Source: an uncultured Blautia sp. (GTDB lineage: Bacteria; Bacillota; Clostridia; Lachnospirales; Lachnospiraceae). Taken from it: a stretch of DNA of 64,000 bases. The stretch lies in the NCBI GenBank assembly GCA_900539145.1, contig UQAX01000002.1:1-64000 (forward strand), in the 5' to 3' direction. Each line of letters starts with the position of its first letter. Positions within the stretch are counted from its first letter, which is position 1. Positions 1 to 8,315 of the stretch are shown here, in pieces. The position numbers and the translations under genes were made by a program. The notes beneath the pieces are model-generated. The model was not told the origin of the DNA. It was given only the letters and a program-made list of their open reading frames with translations, and did not search any database.

Positions 1-25
1 GACGGGTTTCATGACCCCATCGGTG

Positions 26-43
26 CCTTTCGCAGAAAGGTGG
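26..43 (+). promoter_or_regulatory. Hairpin overlapping the ribosome site of the HAD gene
   Basis: CCTTTC (26-31) and GAAAGG (35-40) form a 6-bp hairpin with a GCA loop. The right arm overlaps the Shine-Dalgarno AGGTGG at 38-43, which lies 9 nt before the ATG at 53. Folding could hide the ribosome site. The sequence upstream is cut off by the window edge, so a larger leader structure cannot be judged. Confidence 0.35.
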
Positions 44-52
44 AAAATAATT

Positions 53-724
53 ATGATAAAAGCAATCATTTTCGATATGGATGGTGTTTTATTTGATACA
101 GAAAGAATTATGAAAAAAGGGTGGGAAAAAGCTGCCGATTTACTGAATTTTTCTCTTGAAGAAGACCGATTAAAACAATTAAGAGGAGGTTCCAGAGAGC
201 GAAATTGTGCTCTTTTTCAGGAATGGTATAACGGCGCTGTGGATTATCATCAAGCCAGAAAAATCCGCAGCGACTACTTAAATGCTTATGTAGAAGAATA
301 TTCTATTCCTCCTAAAAAAGGACTTTATGAACTGCTTTCTTTTCTAAAAAGCGAAAATATACCGTGGGGAATTGCCACGTCTACGGATAGAACGCAGGCA
401 GAACACTACTGGAAATTGGCAGATATCTATAAAGAAATTTCTGCTTCTGTATGCGGAAATGAAGTGTCAAAAAGCAAGCCAAATCCTGAAATCTTCTTAA
501 AAACCGCTGAAAAGCTTCGGGTTCCTATTGACTCCTGTATGATTGTAGAGGACAGCATCAACGGTTTAAAAGCCGCAAAGGCTGCAGGAGGTATTTCCTG
601 TATGATACCGGATTTAACCCCTTACAGCCCTGATTTAACGCCTTTTTGTGACTATGCTTGTGAAGATTTAAAAGCCTGTATTTCTCTCATACAGACTATT
701 GGTTTTTCTTCGCCAACTCCATAA
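53..724 (+). CDS. HAD-superfamily hydrolase, beta-phosphoglucomutase/phosphatase-like
   Basis: Cytosolic HAD phosphatase of 223 residues, subfamily I with a helical cap. The N-terminal FDMDGVLFDT carries the nucleophile Asp and the general acid Asp two residues on. ATSTDR supplies the motif II Ser/Thr, KPNPEIF the motif III Lys, and IVEDSINGLKAAKAAG the acidic motif IV. The family acts on sugar phosphates or other small phosphoesters; the substrate cannot be read here. An upstream in-frame ATG at 11 exists, but AGGTGG nine bases before 53 and the family N-terminus MIKAIIFD favour 53. The 3' end overlaps the convergent gene at 696 by 29 nt. Confidence 0.85.
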   Translation: MIKAIIFDMDGVLFDTERIMKKGWEKAADLLNFSLEEDRLKQLRGGSRERNCALFQEWYNGAVDYHQARKIRSDYLNAYVEEYSIPPKKGLYELLSFLKSENIPWGIATSTDRTQAEHYWKLADIYKEISASVCGNEVSKSKPNPEIFLKTAEKLRVPIDSCMIVEDSINGLKAAKAAGGISCMIPDLTPYSPDLTPFCDYACEDLKACISLIQTIGFSSPTP

Positions 725-1001
725 TTTCCTGATATTTACTCATAATATAACCATAATTTTTTCTCTTATGAGGCAGCTTGCAAGCACTGCAATCTTTTAT
801 TCCCTGCTCTGTGTATTTAAAGTTGCCTCCGCATTTACTGCCTAAAGCATACAGAGGACAATAACAAAACAAGCAGTTAAAATTCTCCGGATCTGTGGTT
901 TCATGACAGGGAAAAAATTCACACTTTTTATGATTATAAAAAGAATATTCTTTTCCCTCCCAATATGGTTTTTCCTGTTTTTCTTCCATTTCTTTACTCA
1001 T
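696..1001 (-). CDS. Cysteine-rich small-domain protein (PF04071-like)
   Basis: Small protein of 101 residues with many cysteines: CEFFPC, then NCLFCYCPLYALGSKCGG, then DCSACKLPH. This pattern matches the cysteine-rich small domain family, thought to bind metal or Fe-S; its role is unknown, and some relatives sit near cobalamin genes. The ATG at 1001 is chosen because GGAAAGGA precedes it; the longer reading (to 1022) would run further into the upstream gene. The start overlaps the end of the FliB-like gene by 8 nt, so the two are probably translated together. It converges tail to tail on the HAD gene. Confidence 0.7.
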   Translation of the reverse strand: MSKEMEEKQEKPYWEGKEYSFYNHKKCEFFPCHETTDPENFNCLFCYCPLYALGSKCGGNFKYTEQGIKDCSACKLPHKRKNYGYIMSKYQEIMELAKKNQ

Positions 1002-2154
1002 ACTGCTTCCTTTCCCCGGCAAAAATACTCTTTAAAGCTTCCGGTTCATACTGCTTATCTGCGTCAAAAATTTCTTCCAGTAAGTTCAAATTTTCATCGG
1101 AATGTTCGATTTCTCTTGCATAGCGATACGCTGTTTCCAGCAGATTTTTTTCTTCTATTTTTCCTTCCTGTGCTGTCCAATTCCAAAAGGTAATCTCCTC
1201 TATCCAGAAAACAGAAATTACAGATAAAACACCTTTGGAATAAATCATATCATCATAAACTGCGCCACAGAAATAAGTATATAAAAAAAACATCAAAAGC
1301 TGTTCTTTATAAATATCCCATTGTTTCTGTCCTATGGTATTTTTTATTTCGGCTTTATATTTCTTTCTCTTTTCTGTATACCATGCTTCGCCTTTTTGGA
1401 AAAGGCTTTCTGCAGCTTCTAAATTTGTTTTCCATTCTTCCCGAAGGACTTCAAGCCTTAACAAATCTTTCCGGATTGCCTGCACAATTTCATAATGACT
1501 GACGGAAAATTCCTCTGCACTTTCCTGCAAATAAAGCTCTGTTTCTGAAATAAAATCTCTTTCAAAAAACTCGCCTTCCTCAAGGGCTTCCTGCAAATTT
1601 TTTGCTATTTTCAAGACACAGTACATTCTCTTTTCTATGGGAATTGTTCTGTTTTGCACAATGGAAAACAGCTTTTCTCTCACTTCTAAGAGGCAGTCGA
1701 ATAAAAGAAAATCAAAATCTTCAAAGTCTTCTTCACATTCTTCTTTCTCGTCCTCTTCTTCCAGAAATTTCACCGGTTCCTGACATTCTAAAATCATTTT
1801 AGCTGCTACGGGACAGGATAAGGACAGGGAAAATTCTCTTAAATTTTCAAATTCTTCGATATGTCTGGGGTATAAACGACAGGTGTCACACAACGCATCT
1901 GCGCCTAATTCCTTATAAATATCGCAGAGATTTTCTGCGTTTAAAAAGCTGCATCTTTTATGATACTGTTCAAAAACTCCTTCTCCCCAATCAATGGAAT
2001 TCAAAAGACGAATACCAAAATCACCGGAAACATTACTGTATTTTTCTAAAGAATTTTCATCAATTACAATCTGCCAGCCTGCACAGCAAGTATCCGGACA
2101 TTGCTCCGCTGTGCAGGAAAATTTGTCATAATAATGTGGTTTTCTATAATACAT
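994..2154 (-). CDS. Flagellin lysine-N-methylase (FliB)-like protein
   Basis: Protein of 386 residues opening with a cysteine motif (FSCTAEQCPDTCCAGW) and followed by CSFLNAENLCDIYKELGADALCDTCRLYPRH. This is the FliB/YkgJ-type Fe-S-like cysteine signature found in flagellin lysine-N-methylases. Many Clostridia carry such genes without flagella, and no flagellar gene is seen here, so the substrate may not be flagellin. It starts 3 nt after the stop of the hexapeptide-repeat gene and overlaps the Cys-rich gene, giving a three-gene run. The assignment rests on the cysteine pattern and length. Confidence 0.65.
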   Translation of the reverse strand: MYYRKPHYYDKFSCTAEQCPDTCCAGWQIVIDENSLEKYSNVSGDFGIRLLNSIDWGEGVFEQYHKRCSFLNAENLCDIYKELGADALCDTCRLYPRHIEEFENLREFSLSLSCPVAAKMILECQEPVKFLEEEDEKEECEEDFEDFDFLLFDCLLEVREKLFSIVQNRTIPIEKRMYCVLKIAKNLQEALEEGEFFERDFISETELYLQESAEEFSVSHYEIVQAIRKDLLRLEVLREEWKTNLEAAESLFQKGEAWYTEKRKKYKAEIKNTIGQKQWDIYKEQLLMFFLYTYFCGAVYDDMIYSKGVLSVISVFWIEEITFWNWTAQEGKIEEKNLLETAYRYAREIEHSDENLNLLEEIFDADKQYEPEALKSIFAGERKQYE

Positions 2155-2157
2155 ACG

Positions 2158-2826
2158 CTATTGTTTTTCTACAATTTCATTGCCTTTTTTATAAATACTG
2201 TCAGAAGGAACAACGCCTCTTACGGAAGAAAGAGGATAAATATTGCTGTTGCTTCCCACTACTGTTCCCGGATTTAAAACAGAACCGCAGCCAACTTCCA
2301 CTTCATCTCCAAGCATTGCGCCGAATTTCTTCAAACCTGTTTCAATATGTGTGTTTGCAGCCTTTACAACTACCAGTTTTTTATCTGATTTTACATTGGA
2401 TGTAATAGACCCTGCCCCCATGTGAGACTTATAGCCTAAAATAGAGTCGCCTACATAATTGTAATGAGGAACCTGAACCTTATCAAATAAGATAACATTC
2501 TTTAACTCTGTGGAATTTCCCACTACTGCGCATTCTCCTACCAGAGCATTTCCTCTGATAAAAGCGCAATGGCGAACCTCTGCCTCTTTTCCAATAATGG
2601 CAGGACCATTGATATAAGCAGTCGGCGCTACTTTCGCTGTTTTGGCAATCCATACATTATCGCCTTTTTTCTCATACTCTGCTTCGTCTAAAGTCTCTCC
2701 TAATTTCAGAATATATTCGCCAATGCAGGGAAGAGCCTCCCATGGATAAGTCTTTTCTTCTAAAAGCTCTTTTGCAAGGGTTTTGCTTAAATCATGATAT
2801 AACTCTTTAATCGTTAACTGCTCCAT
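2158..2826 (-). CDS. Left-handed beta-helix (hexapeptide-repeat) sugar-nucleotide-type protein
   Basis: Cytosolic protein of 222 residues. The middle and C-terminus (about residues 55-205) show hexapeptide repeats (AYINGPAIIGKEAEVRHCAF, VGSNSNIYP) typical of LpxA-like acyltransferases and of the C-terminal half of GlmU-type nucleotidyltransferases. There is no N-terminal nucleotidyltransferase Rossmann domain; the first 50 residues are an alpha-helical region. It may be a UDP-N-acetylglucosamine pyrophosphorylase-related acetyltransferase. It lies 5 nt after topB and 3 nt before the FliB-like gene, so it is cotranscribed with them. Substrate unknown. Confidence 0.65.
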   Translation of the reverse strand: MEQLTIKELYHDLSKTLAKELLEEKTYPWEALPCIGEYILKLGETLDEAEYEKKGDNVWIAKTAKVAPTAYINGPAIIGKEAEVRHCAFIRGNALVGECAVVGNSTELKNVILFDKVQVPHYNYVGDSILGYKSHMGAGSITSNVKSDKKLVVVKAANTHIETGLKKFGAMLGDEVEVGCGSVLNPGTVVGSNSNIYPLSSVRGVVPSDSIYKKGNEIVEKQ

Positions 2827-2831
2827 TTTTT

Positions 2832-4898
2832 CTACCTACCTTCTCTTAAATTATTTTTTTCTATTTTACTACGCTTTTTTTGATTTTCCAACCTTTTTTG
2901 CGCCGGTTTTTTATAAAACTTGGAAGAAGCGTCAAAAAACTGCTTTAACATCAACTGATTTCGAAGCCCCAACACACCTTCTGTACGGGATTTAATGAAA
3001 TTTTCCAGCTTAAACATATATTCTTCCGAAGTGATACTGCCTTCTGCCACGTATGTAAGCCCCTTCTCCCAGCTTGCCGTAAGCTCCGGATTTAAAAGAG
3101 AGCGGATGGAGCAATTCACTACATCAAAAATCATTTCCCCTAACAGTGTAGGCGTAATCACCTGTGTTTTTTTATTTAATTCCAGATATTTAATGGTCAC
3201 CAATTTCTTCAAAATCTCTGCTCTGGTAGCGCTGGTTCCGATACCGCTTCCCTTAATCTGTGCACGCAGCTCCTCATCTTCGATAAGCTGTCCTGCGTTT
3301 TCCATTGCCAAAATCATCGAACCTGAGGTATAGCGCTTTGGCGGTGATGTTTCCCCTTCTTTTATAGAAAAGTCTTCAATGGAAAGAGGACTTCCTTTTT
3401 TAATACCTAAAATCCAGTTAAGGAAATCTCCATCCTCTGTAATGGTTTCTTCTTTTCCTGCATTGTCTTTCTTCTTTCCAAAAGAATTCGGAGTTACTTT
3501 TAAATAGCCTTCTGATACCAGTATTTTAAAAGAAGAAAATAATTTTTCTTTTTCAATCACCGATACCAGATTGATTTTCTGATATACTGCCGGAGGATAA
3601 AAAATACTTAAAAACCTTCTTACAATCACTTCATAAACCTTACTTCCCTGCACGGAAATACTGCGTAAAGCATTTAATCCCTGCCCTGTGGGAATAATAG
3701 CATAGTGGTCTGTAATCTGTTTATCATTTACATATCTTGTTTTTATGAGATTCTTATAAGAACCTGTTTCTAAAATCTCTGTCGCATAAATACTTCCATG
3801 CTCATAGTTCTTTAAACCGCTGATATTTTTATAGATTTCCTTTGCAACTGCACTGGAAAGGACTCTGGCATCTGTTCTTGGATAAGTAACCAGCTTTTTC
3901 TCATATAATTCCTGCACAATTTTTAAGGTTTCATCAGGACTTAATTTAAATAATCTGGAACATTCATTTTGAAGCTCTGCCAGATTAAATAACAGCGGAG
4001 GATTTTTATTTTCCTTTTTCTTCTCTATCTTTTCCACCACTGCTTCCAAAGGAGGATTTGCAGAAAGAATTTCCTTTAATTCCATAGCTGTTTCTTTCTT
4101 TTTAAATCCGTTTTCCTTATATAAAAGAGGCGATGCAAAATATCTGCTGCTCTCTGTCGCTCTCCATTCTCCTTCAAAAGTATGCCCCTGCTGTTTAAAA
4201 TTACCGATGACTCTGTAAAAAGGTGTCTTGACAAATTCTCGGATTTCCCGTTCTCTGCGCACCACCATTCCCAGAACACAGGTCATTACCCTTCCCACAG
4301 AAATTGCCTGATAACGGCTTCCCAGATAATTTGACACAGCATTTCCGTACTTTAAAGAAAGTAATCTGGAGAAATTAATTCCCATGAGATAATCCTCTTT
4401 TGCCCTGAGGTATGCAGATGCAGAAAGATTATCATACTCGCTGATATCTTTTGCTTCCTTTATCCCACGAATAATTTCCTCCTCTGTCTGGGAGTCAATC
4501 CAGACTCTTTTTTGCTTTTTATCTTTTACCCCTGCCATCATTGCCACAAGGCGGTAAATATATTCTCCTTCACGTCCAGAGTCCGTACATACATAAATCG
4601 TTTCCACATCCTTGCGGTTTAAAAGCCCGCTTACAATCTGAAACTGCTTCTTTACAGAAGGAATAACTTCATATTTAAAGTCCTCCGGAAGAAACGGAAG
4701 GGTTTCTAAACTCCACCTTTTCAGTGCAGGGTCATAGGCTTCCGGATAACTCATGGTCACCAAATGTCCCACACACCAGGTAATAATGGTATTTTCCGAC
4801 TCTAAATATCCGTCCTTCCTTGAAGTATTTACTTTTAACGCTTTTGCAAATTCCTGTGCAACGCTGGGTTTTTCTGCTATAAATAGTGATTTATTCAT
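2832..4898 (-). CDS. topB: DNA topoisomerase III (type IA)
   Basis: Type IA topoisomerase of 688 residues that relaxes or decatenates single-stranded DNA crossings. TOPRIM motifs are visible: FIAEKPSVAQEFAKAL at the N-terminus and CTDSGREGEYIYR near residue 120. The active-site tyrosine is in VTYPRTDARVL (about residue 340), and GIGTSATRAEILKKL lies near residue 560. The C-terminus is basic without zinc fingers. The ATG at 4898 is preceded by GAAAGGAAAGAGAG; an upstream TTG would add 7 residues but has no family support. A promoter at 4935-4963 probably drives it and the three genes after it. Confidence 0.93.
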   Translation of the reverse strand: MNKSLFIAEKPSVAQEFAKALKVNTSRKDGYLESENTIITWCVGHLVTMSYPEAYDPALKRWSLETLPFLPEDFKYEVIPSVKKQFQIVSGLLNRKDVETIYVCTDSGREGEYIYRLVAMMAGVKDKKQKRVWIDSQTEEEIIRGIKEAKDISEYDNLSASAYLRAKEDYLMGINFSRLLSLKYGNAVSNYLGSRYQAISVGRVMTCVLGMVVRREREIREFVKTPFYRVIGNFKQQGHTFEGEWRATESSRYFASPLLYKENGFKKKETAMELKEILSANPPLEAVVEKIEKKKENKNPPLLFNLAELQNECSRLFKLSPDETLKIVQELYEKKLVTYPRTDARVLSSAVAKEIYKNISGLKNYEHGSIYATEILETGSYKNLIKTRYVNDKQITDHYAIIPTGQGLNALRSISVQGSKVYEVIVRRFLSIFYPPAVYQKINLVSVIEKEKLFSSFKILVSEGYLKVTPNSFGKKKDNAGKEETITEDGDFLNWILGIKKGSPLSIEDFSIKEGETSPPKRYTSGSMILAMENAGQLIEDEELRAQIKGSGIGTSATRAEILKKLVTIKYLELNKKTQVITPTLLGEMIFDVVNCSIRSLLNPELTASWEKGLTYVAEGSITSEEYMFKLENFIKSRTEGVLGLRNQLMLKQFFDASSKFYKKPAQKRLENQKKRSKIEKNNLREGR

Positions 4899-4934
4899 GA
4901 AAGCTCTCTTTCCTTTCAAAATTACGTATCTTTT

Positions 4935-4963
4935 ATGCTAACACAACTTTTTAAAAGCGTCAA
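4935..4963 (-). promoter_or_regulatory. Probable promoter of the topB operon
   Basis: On the minus strand TTGACG (4958-4963) is followed after 17 nt by TAGCAT (4935-4940). The -35 abuts the hairpin repeat copy at 4964-4999. Confidence 0.5.
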
Positions 4964-4999
4964 ATAGGACGCAATTTGCCATGTACGAATTTTCCTATG
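4964..4999. repeat. Hairpin repeat, copy 1 (expanded form)
   Basis: Shares ATAGGACGCAATTT (4965-4978) with copies at 20275-20300 and 56546-56576. The matching arm TCCTAT lies at 4993-4998, but the loop is longer and contains a second loop-like ACGAATTTT. It sits directly after the asd terminator. Confidence 0.65.
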
Positions 5000-5002
5000 G
5001 AA

Positions 5003-5042
5003 GAAAAAAGGCGGCATACCTGTTTCTTGCAGGCTGCCACCT
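5003..5042 (-). terminator. Intrinsic terminator of asd
   Basis: On the minus strand GGTGGCA pairs with TGCCGCC, and CCTG with CAGG across a small internal loop. The stem is followed by six T residues. It lies about 20 nt after the asd stop codon. Confidence 0.75.
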
Positions 5043-5063
5043 CTGTTAAAAAAATATCATTTT

Positions 5064-6149
5064 TTATTTCTTTGTAATATATCCTTTTGCTTTTAAGGTT
5101 TCTGCACAAAGCACTGCACCGCCTGCTGCGCCACGAACTGTATTGTGAGATAAACCGATAAATTTAAAGTCGTATACCTTATCTTCTCTTAAGCGTCCTA
5201 CGCTTACGCCCATGCCGTTTTCATAATCTACATCAGCCTGTACCTGTGGTCTGTCAGCTTCTTCCATATAGCGGATGAACTGTTTTGGTGCGCTTGGCAG
5301 CTCTAATTCCTGTGGAATTCCTTTAAATGCTGTCAATTTTTCAATTAACTGCTCTTTTGTAGGTTTCTTTCTGAATTTTACAAAGACTGCCGCTGTATGT
5401 CCGTTTAAAACAGGAACACGTACACACTGACAGGTAATAACAGGTTCTTTTGCAGGAACGATTACGCCGTCTTCGATTTCACCCCAAAGACGCAACGGTT
5501 CCATCTCGCTCTTCTCTTCCTCTCCGCCAATATAAGGAATAATATTTTCTACCATTTCCGGCCAGTCTTTAAAAGTCTTTCCTGCACCTGAAATCGCCTG
5601 ATAAGTAGTAGCAACCACTTCATAAGGCTCAAATTCCTTCCATGCTGTCAATACAGGCGCATAGCTCTGAATAGAACAGTTTGGTTTTACTGCAACAAAT
5701 CCTCTTGTTGTTCCCAGACGTTTTTTCTGAAATTCAATCACATCAAAATGCTGTGGATTGATTTCCGGAACAACCATCGGTACGTCCGGTGTCCATCTGT
5801 GAGCGCTGTTATTAGAAACTACCGGTGTTTCTGTCTTTGCATATTCTTCTTCAATGGCTTTGATTTCCTCTTTTGACATATCTACTGCGGAAAAAACAAA
5901 ATCCACAGTGGAAGCAACCTCTTCTACATCGGCAACATTCATAACCACTAATTTCTTTACTGCTTCCGGCATAGGAGTTGTCATTTTCCAACGAGCTCCT
6001 ACTGCTTCTTCATAGGTTTTTCCTGCACTTCTTGCACTTGCTGCAACAGTCACCACTTCAAACCAAGGGTGATTTTCCAGTAAAGAAATAAATCTCTGTC
6101 CAACCATTCCTGTTGCGCCTAAAATTCCGACTCTTAATTTTTCACTCAT
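5064..6149 (-). CDS. asd: Aspartate-semialdehyde dehydrogenase, archaeal/fungal-type
   Basis: Cytosolic enzyme of 361 residues that reduces aspartyl phosphate to aspartate semialdehyde with NADPH, feeding lysine, threonine, methionine and diaminopimelate synthesis. The NADP fold begins GILGATGMVGQRF. The active-site cysteine is in VKPNCSIQSYAPVL, and QAISGAGKTFKDWP and GHTAAVFVKF are further family motifs. Sequence style (SARSAGKTYEEA) and length resemble the yeast Hom2/archaeal branch rather than the classical bacterial one. GGAGGAGAT precedes the ATG. It has its own promoter overlapping the argH stop codon and a terminator after it. Confidence 0.93.
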   Translation of the reverse strand: MSEKLRVGILGATGMVGQRFISLLENHPWFEVVTVAASARSAGKTYEEAVGARWKMTTPMPEAVKKLVVMNVADVEEVASTVDFVFSAVDMSKEEIKAIEEEYAKTETPVVSNNSAHRWTPDVPMVVPEINPQHFDVIEFQKKRLGTTRGFVAVKPNCSIQSYAPVLTAWKEFEPYEVVATTYQAISGAGKTFKDWPEMVENIIPYIGGEEEKSEMEPLRLWGEIEDGVIVPAKEPVITCQCVRVPVLNGHTAAVFVKFRKKPTKEQLIEKLTAFKGIPQELELPSAPKQFIRYMEEADRPQVQADVDYENGMGVSVGRLREDKVYDFKFIGLSHNTVRGAAGGAVLCAETLKAKGYITKK

Positions 6150-6178
6150 CTGCTTATCTCCTCCGTTTCGTTTTATTT

Positions 6179-6206
6179 AATATAGCAAATCCTGTCAAAA
6201 TGTCAA
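6179..6206 (-). promoter_or_regulatory. Promoter of asd
   Basis: On the minus strand TTGACA (6201-6206) and TATATT (6179-6184) are 16 nt apart. The -35 box contains the TGA stop codon of argH, so asd can be transcribed independently of argH. Confidence 0.6.
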
Positions 6207-7591
6207 TGTTTTTCACAATCTTCCAGATATTTTTTCTGAATTTCCAGTACCTTTTTCATTGCCTCCGGTCCCGGAGCGCCGATGGTATTTCTGGTTTCCA
6301 CACAGGTCTTCATGCTGATTGCTTCATAAATATCCTGCTCAAATACCGGACTGATTTTCTGATATTCCTCTAACGGCATTTCATCAAGAGAAATCCGATT
6401 TTTCACGCAGAATAACACCAGCTCGCCCACAATGCTGTGAGCATCTCTAAACGGTACGCCTTTTTTCACAAGATAATCTGCCGCATCTGTGGCATTGGTA
6501 AATCCGTTTTTCGTACTCTTTTCCATGTTCTCTTTCTTCAATTCCATGGTTTCCAGCATACCGTTAAACAGGGCAATGCAGCCTTTTACCGTATCCATTG
6601 CGTCAAATGCGAGCTCTTTATCCTCCTGCATATCCTTATTATATGCCAAAGGAATTCCTTTCATGGTAGTAAGAAGAGACATCAGCGCCCCGTAGACACG
6701 ACCTGTCTTTCCTCTTACCAGCTCTGCTATATCCGGATTTTTCTTCTGAGGCATAATGCTGCTGCCTGTGCTGTATCCGTCATCAATTTCAATAAACTGA
6801 TATTCGTTGGAATTCCACAAAATAATTTCTTCACAGAAACGGCTCAGGTGCATCATAATCACAGATAAGTCTGATAAATATTCAATTAAATAATCTCTGT
6901 CTGCAACAGAGTCCATGCTGTTTAAGGTTGGTCCGTCAAAGCCCAGCAGCTCTGCCGTATATTCTCTGTCCAAAGGATACGTTGTTCCTGCCAAAGCTCC
7001 GCTGCCTAAAGGACAATAATTTAATCTCTTTTTCGTATCTGCCAGACGACTTCTGTCCCTTTTGAACATTTCAAAATATGCGCCGAAGTGATGTGCCGCC
7101 GTAATCGGCTGCGCCTTCTGCAAGTGGGTAAATCCCGGCATATACGTATGTAAATTGTCTTCCATTAACTTCAAAAGTGTTTCCAGCAGCTCTTTTAAGA
7201 GCATATCTGTCTCCTGAATTTCATCTCTGACATAAAGCTTCATATCTAATGCAACCTGATCGTTGCGGCTTCTTCCTGTATGAAGCTTCTTTCCCACATC
7301 ACCTGTTCTTTTAATCAGATTTGCTTCTACAAAACTGTGAATATCCTCATATTCCGGAGAAAACTCCAGCTTTTTCTCTTCAATATCCTGAAGAATTCCT
7401 GTCAGCCCTTTGAGGATTTCATCCTTTTCCTGCTCTGTTAAAATTCCCTGCTTTGCAAGCATTTTAACATGTGCCATGCTTCCCTGAATGTCCTGCTTAT
7501 AGAGCTTTTTATCAAAGCCGAGGGAAGCATTGAAATTATAAACCAGCTGATCTGTTTCTTTCGTGAAACGTCCTCCCCATAATTGTGCCAT
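6203..7591 (-). CDS. argH: Argininosuccinate lyase
   Basis: Enzyme of 462 residues in the fumarase/aspartase superfamily that splits argininosuccinate into arginine and fumarate, the last step of arginine synthesis. It starts MAQLWGGRFTKETD, as usual for ArgH. HTGRSRNDQVALD and the superfamily signature GSSIMPQKKNPD (catalytic serine loop) are intact, and length is normal. No other arginine gene is adjacent. The asd start is only 53 nt downstream. Confidence 0.95.
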   Translation of the reverse strand: MAQLWGGRFTKETDQLVYNFNASLGFDKKLYKQDIQGSMAHVKMLAKQGILTEQEKDEILKGLTGILQDIEEKKLEFSPEYEDIHSFVEANLIKRTGDVGKKLHTGRSRNDQVALDMKLYVRDEIQETDMLLKELLETLLKLMEDNLHTYMPGFTHLQKAQPITAAHHFGAYFEMFKRDRSRLADTKKRLNYCPLGSGALAGTTYPLDREYTAELLGFDGPTLNSMDSVADRDYLIEYLSDLSVIMMHLSRFCEEIILWNSNEYQFIEIDDGYSTGSSIMPQKKNPDIAELVRGKTGRVYGALMSLLTTMKGIPLAYNKDMQEDKELAFDAMDTVKGCIALFNGMLETMELKKENMEKSTKNGFTNATDAADYLVKKGVPFRDAHSIVGELVLFCVKNRISLDEMPLEEYQKISPVFEQDIYEAISMKTCVETRNTIGAPGPEAMKKVLEIQKKYLEDCEKH

Positions 7592-7660
7592 AATTCTGTT
7601 CTCACTTCTTTCTCTTTATTGTAGCCAATGCTTTGAGCAGAATTTTATCACTTTATAGTA

Positions 7661-8299
7661 TTAAATGCAAGATTTTTTCTTTTGTTCTTCTCTTTCTTTT
7701 TTCGAAAATACACAGCCGCAATAATCTTGACGATATAATTGATATTCTTTTGACAATTCCGTAGAACGCTTATATCCGTTTTTCTTCTTAAAATCAGAGG
7801 GAAGGTGCTTAACATCATAAATTTCTGCCAGCTCCTCCCCTATTTCATTTATTTTTTGTGCATTTTTTAACGGACTAATGGTCAGCGTTGTTGTGAAATA
7901 ATCATACCCACCTTCTGCTGCCAAACGTGCCGCTTCCTCCATACGCATACGGAAGCACTTAAAGCATCGCTCTCCGCCCTCCGGCACGTTCTCCAGTCCC
8001 TTTGCCATTTTGAAAAAATCTTCCGGACAGTATTCCCCTTCTACAAATTTGGGCTTATGTACAAAAGGCATCTCCTCAATGAGACGCTTCATTTCTTCTG
8101 TTCTTTTTTCGTATTCCTCCCTTGGAGAAATATTCGGATTATAGAAAAAATCGGTTATTTCAAAATATTGAGAAAGATATTCTAATACATAGCTGCTGCA
8201 AGGTGCACAGCAGCTATGTAGAAAGATACTTGGAACTTTATTTTCCGCTTTATTTTTCTCAATAATTTTTTCTAGCTCTTTCTGATAATTTCTATTCAT
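7661..8299 (-). CDS. queH: Epoxyqueuosine reductase QueH
   Basis: Protein of 212 residues that reduces epoxyqueuosine to queuosine in tRNA, the non-B12 alternative to QueG. Family cysteine motifs are all visible: HSCCAPCSSYV near residue 30, GERCFKCFRMR near residue 110, and DYCGCVFSKKE near the C-terminus; these hold the Fe-S cluster and metal site. FYNPNISPREEYEKR and TTLTISPLKNAQKI are further QueH motifs. It starts 16 nt after the D-lactate dehydrogenase gene, so it shares that transcript. Confidence 0.92.
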   Translation of the reverse strand: MNRNYQKELEKIIEKNKAENKVPSIFLHSCCAPCSSYVLEYLSQYFEITDFFYNPNISPREEYEKRTEEMKRLIEEMPFVHKPKFVEGEYCPEDFFKMAKGLENVPEGGERCFKCFRMRMEEAARLAAEGGYDYFTTTLTISPLKNAQKINEIGEELAEIYDVKHLPSDFKKKNGYKRSTELSKEYQLYRQDYCGCVFSKKEREEQKKKSCI

Positions 8300-8315
8300 T
8301 TCTATCCCTTCCGGC

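Noticed and set aside
1..52. A named riboswitch upstream of the HAD gene
   Set aside because: Too little leader sequence is in the window and no known riboswitch core is recognisable.
6437..6868. A 143-codon plus-strand reading frame opposite argH
   Set aside because: Antisense shadow of a well-supported enzyme gene.
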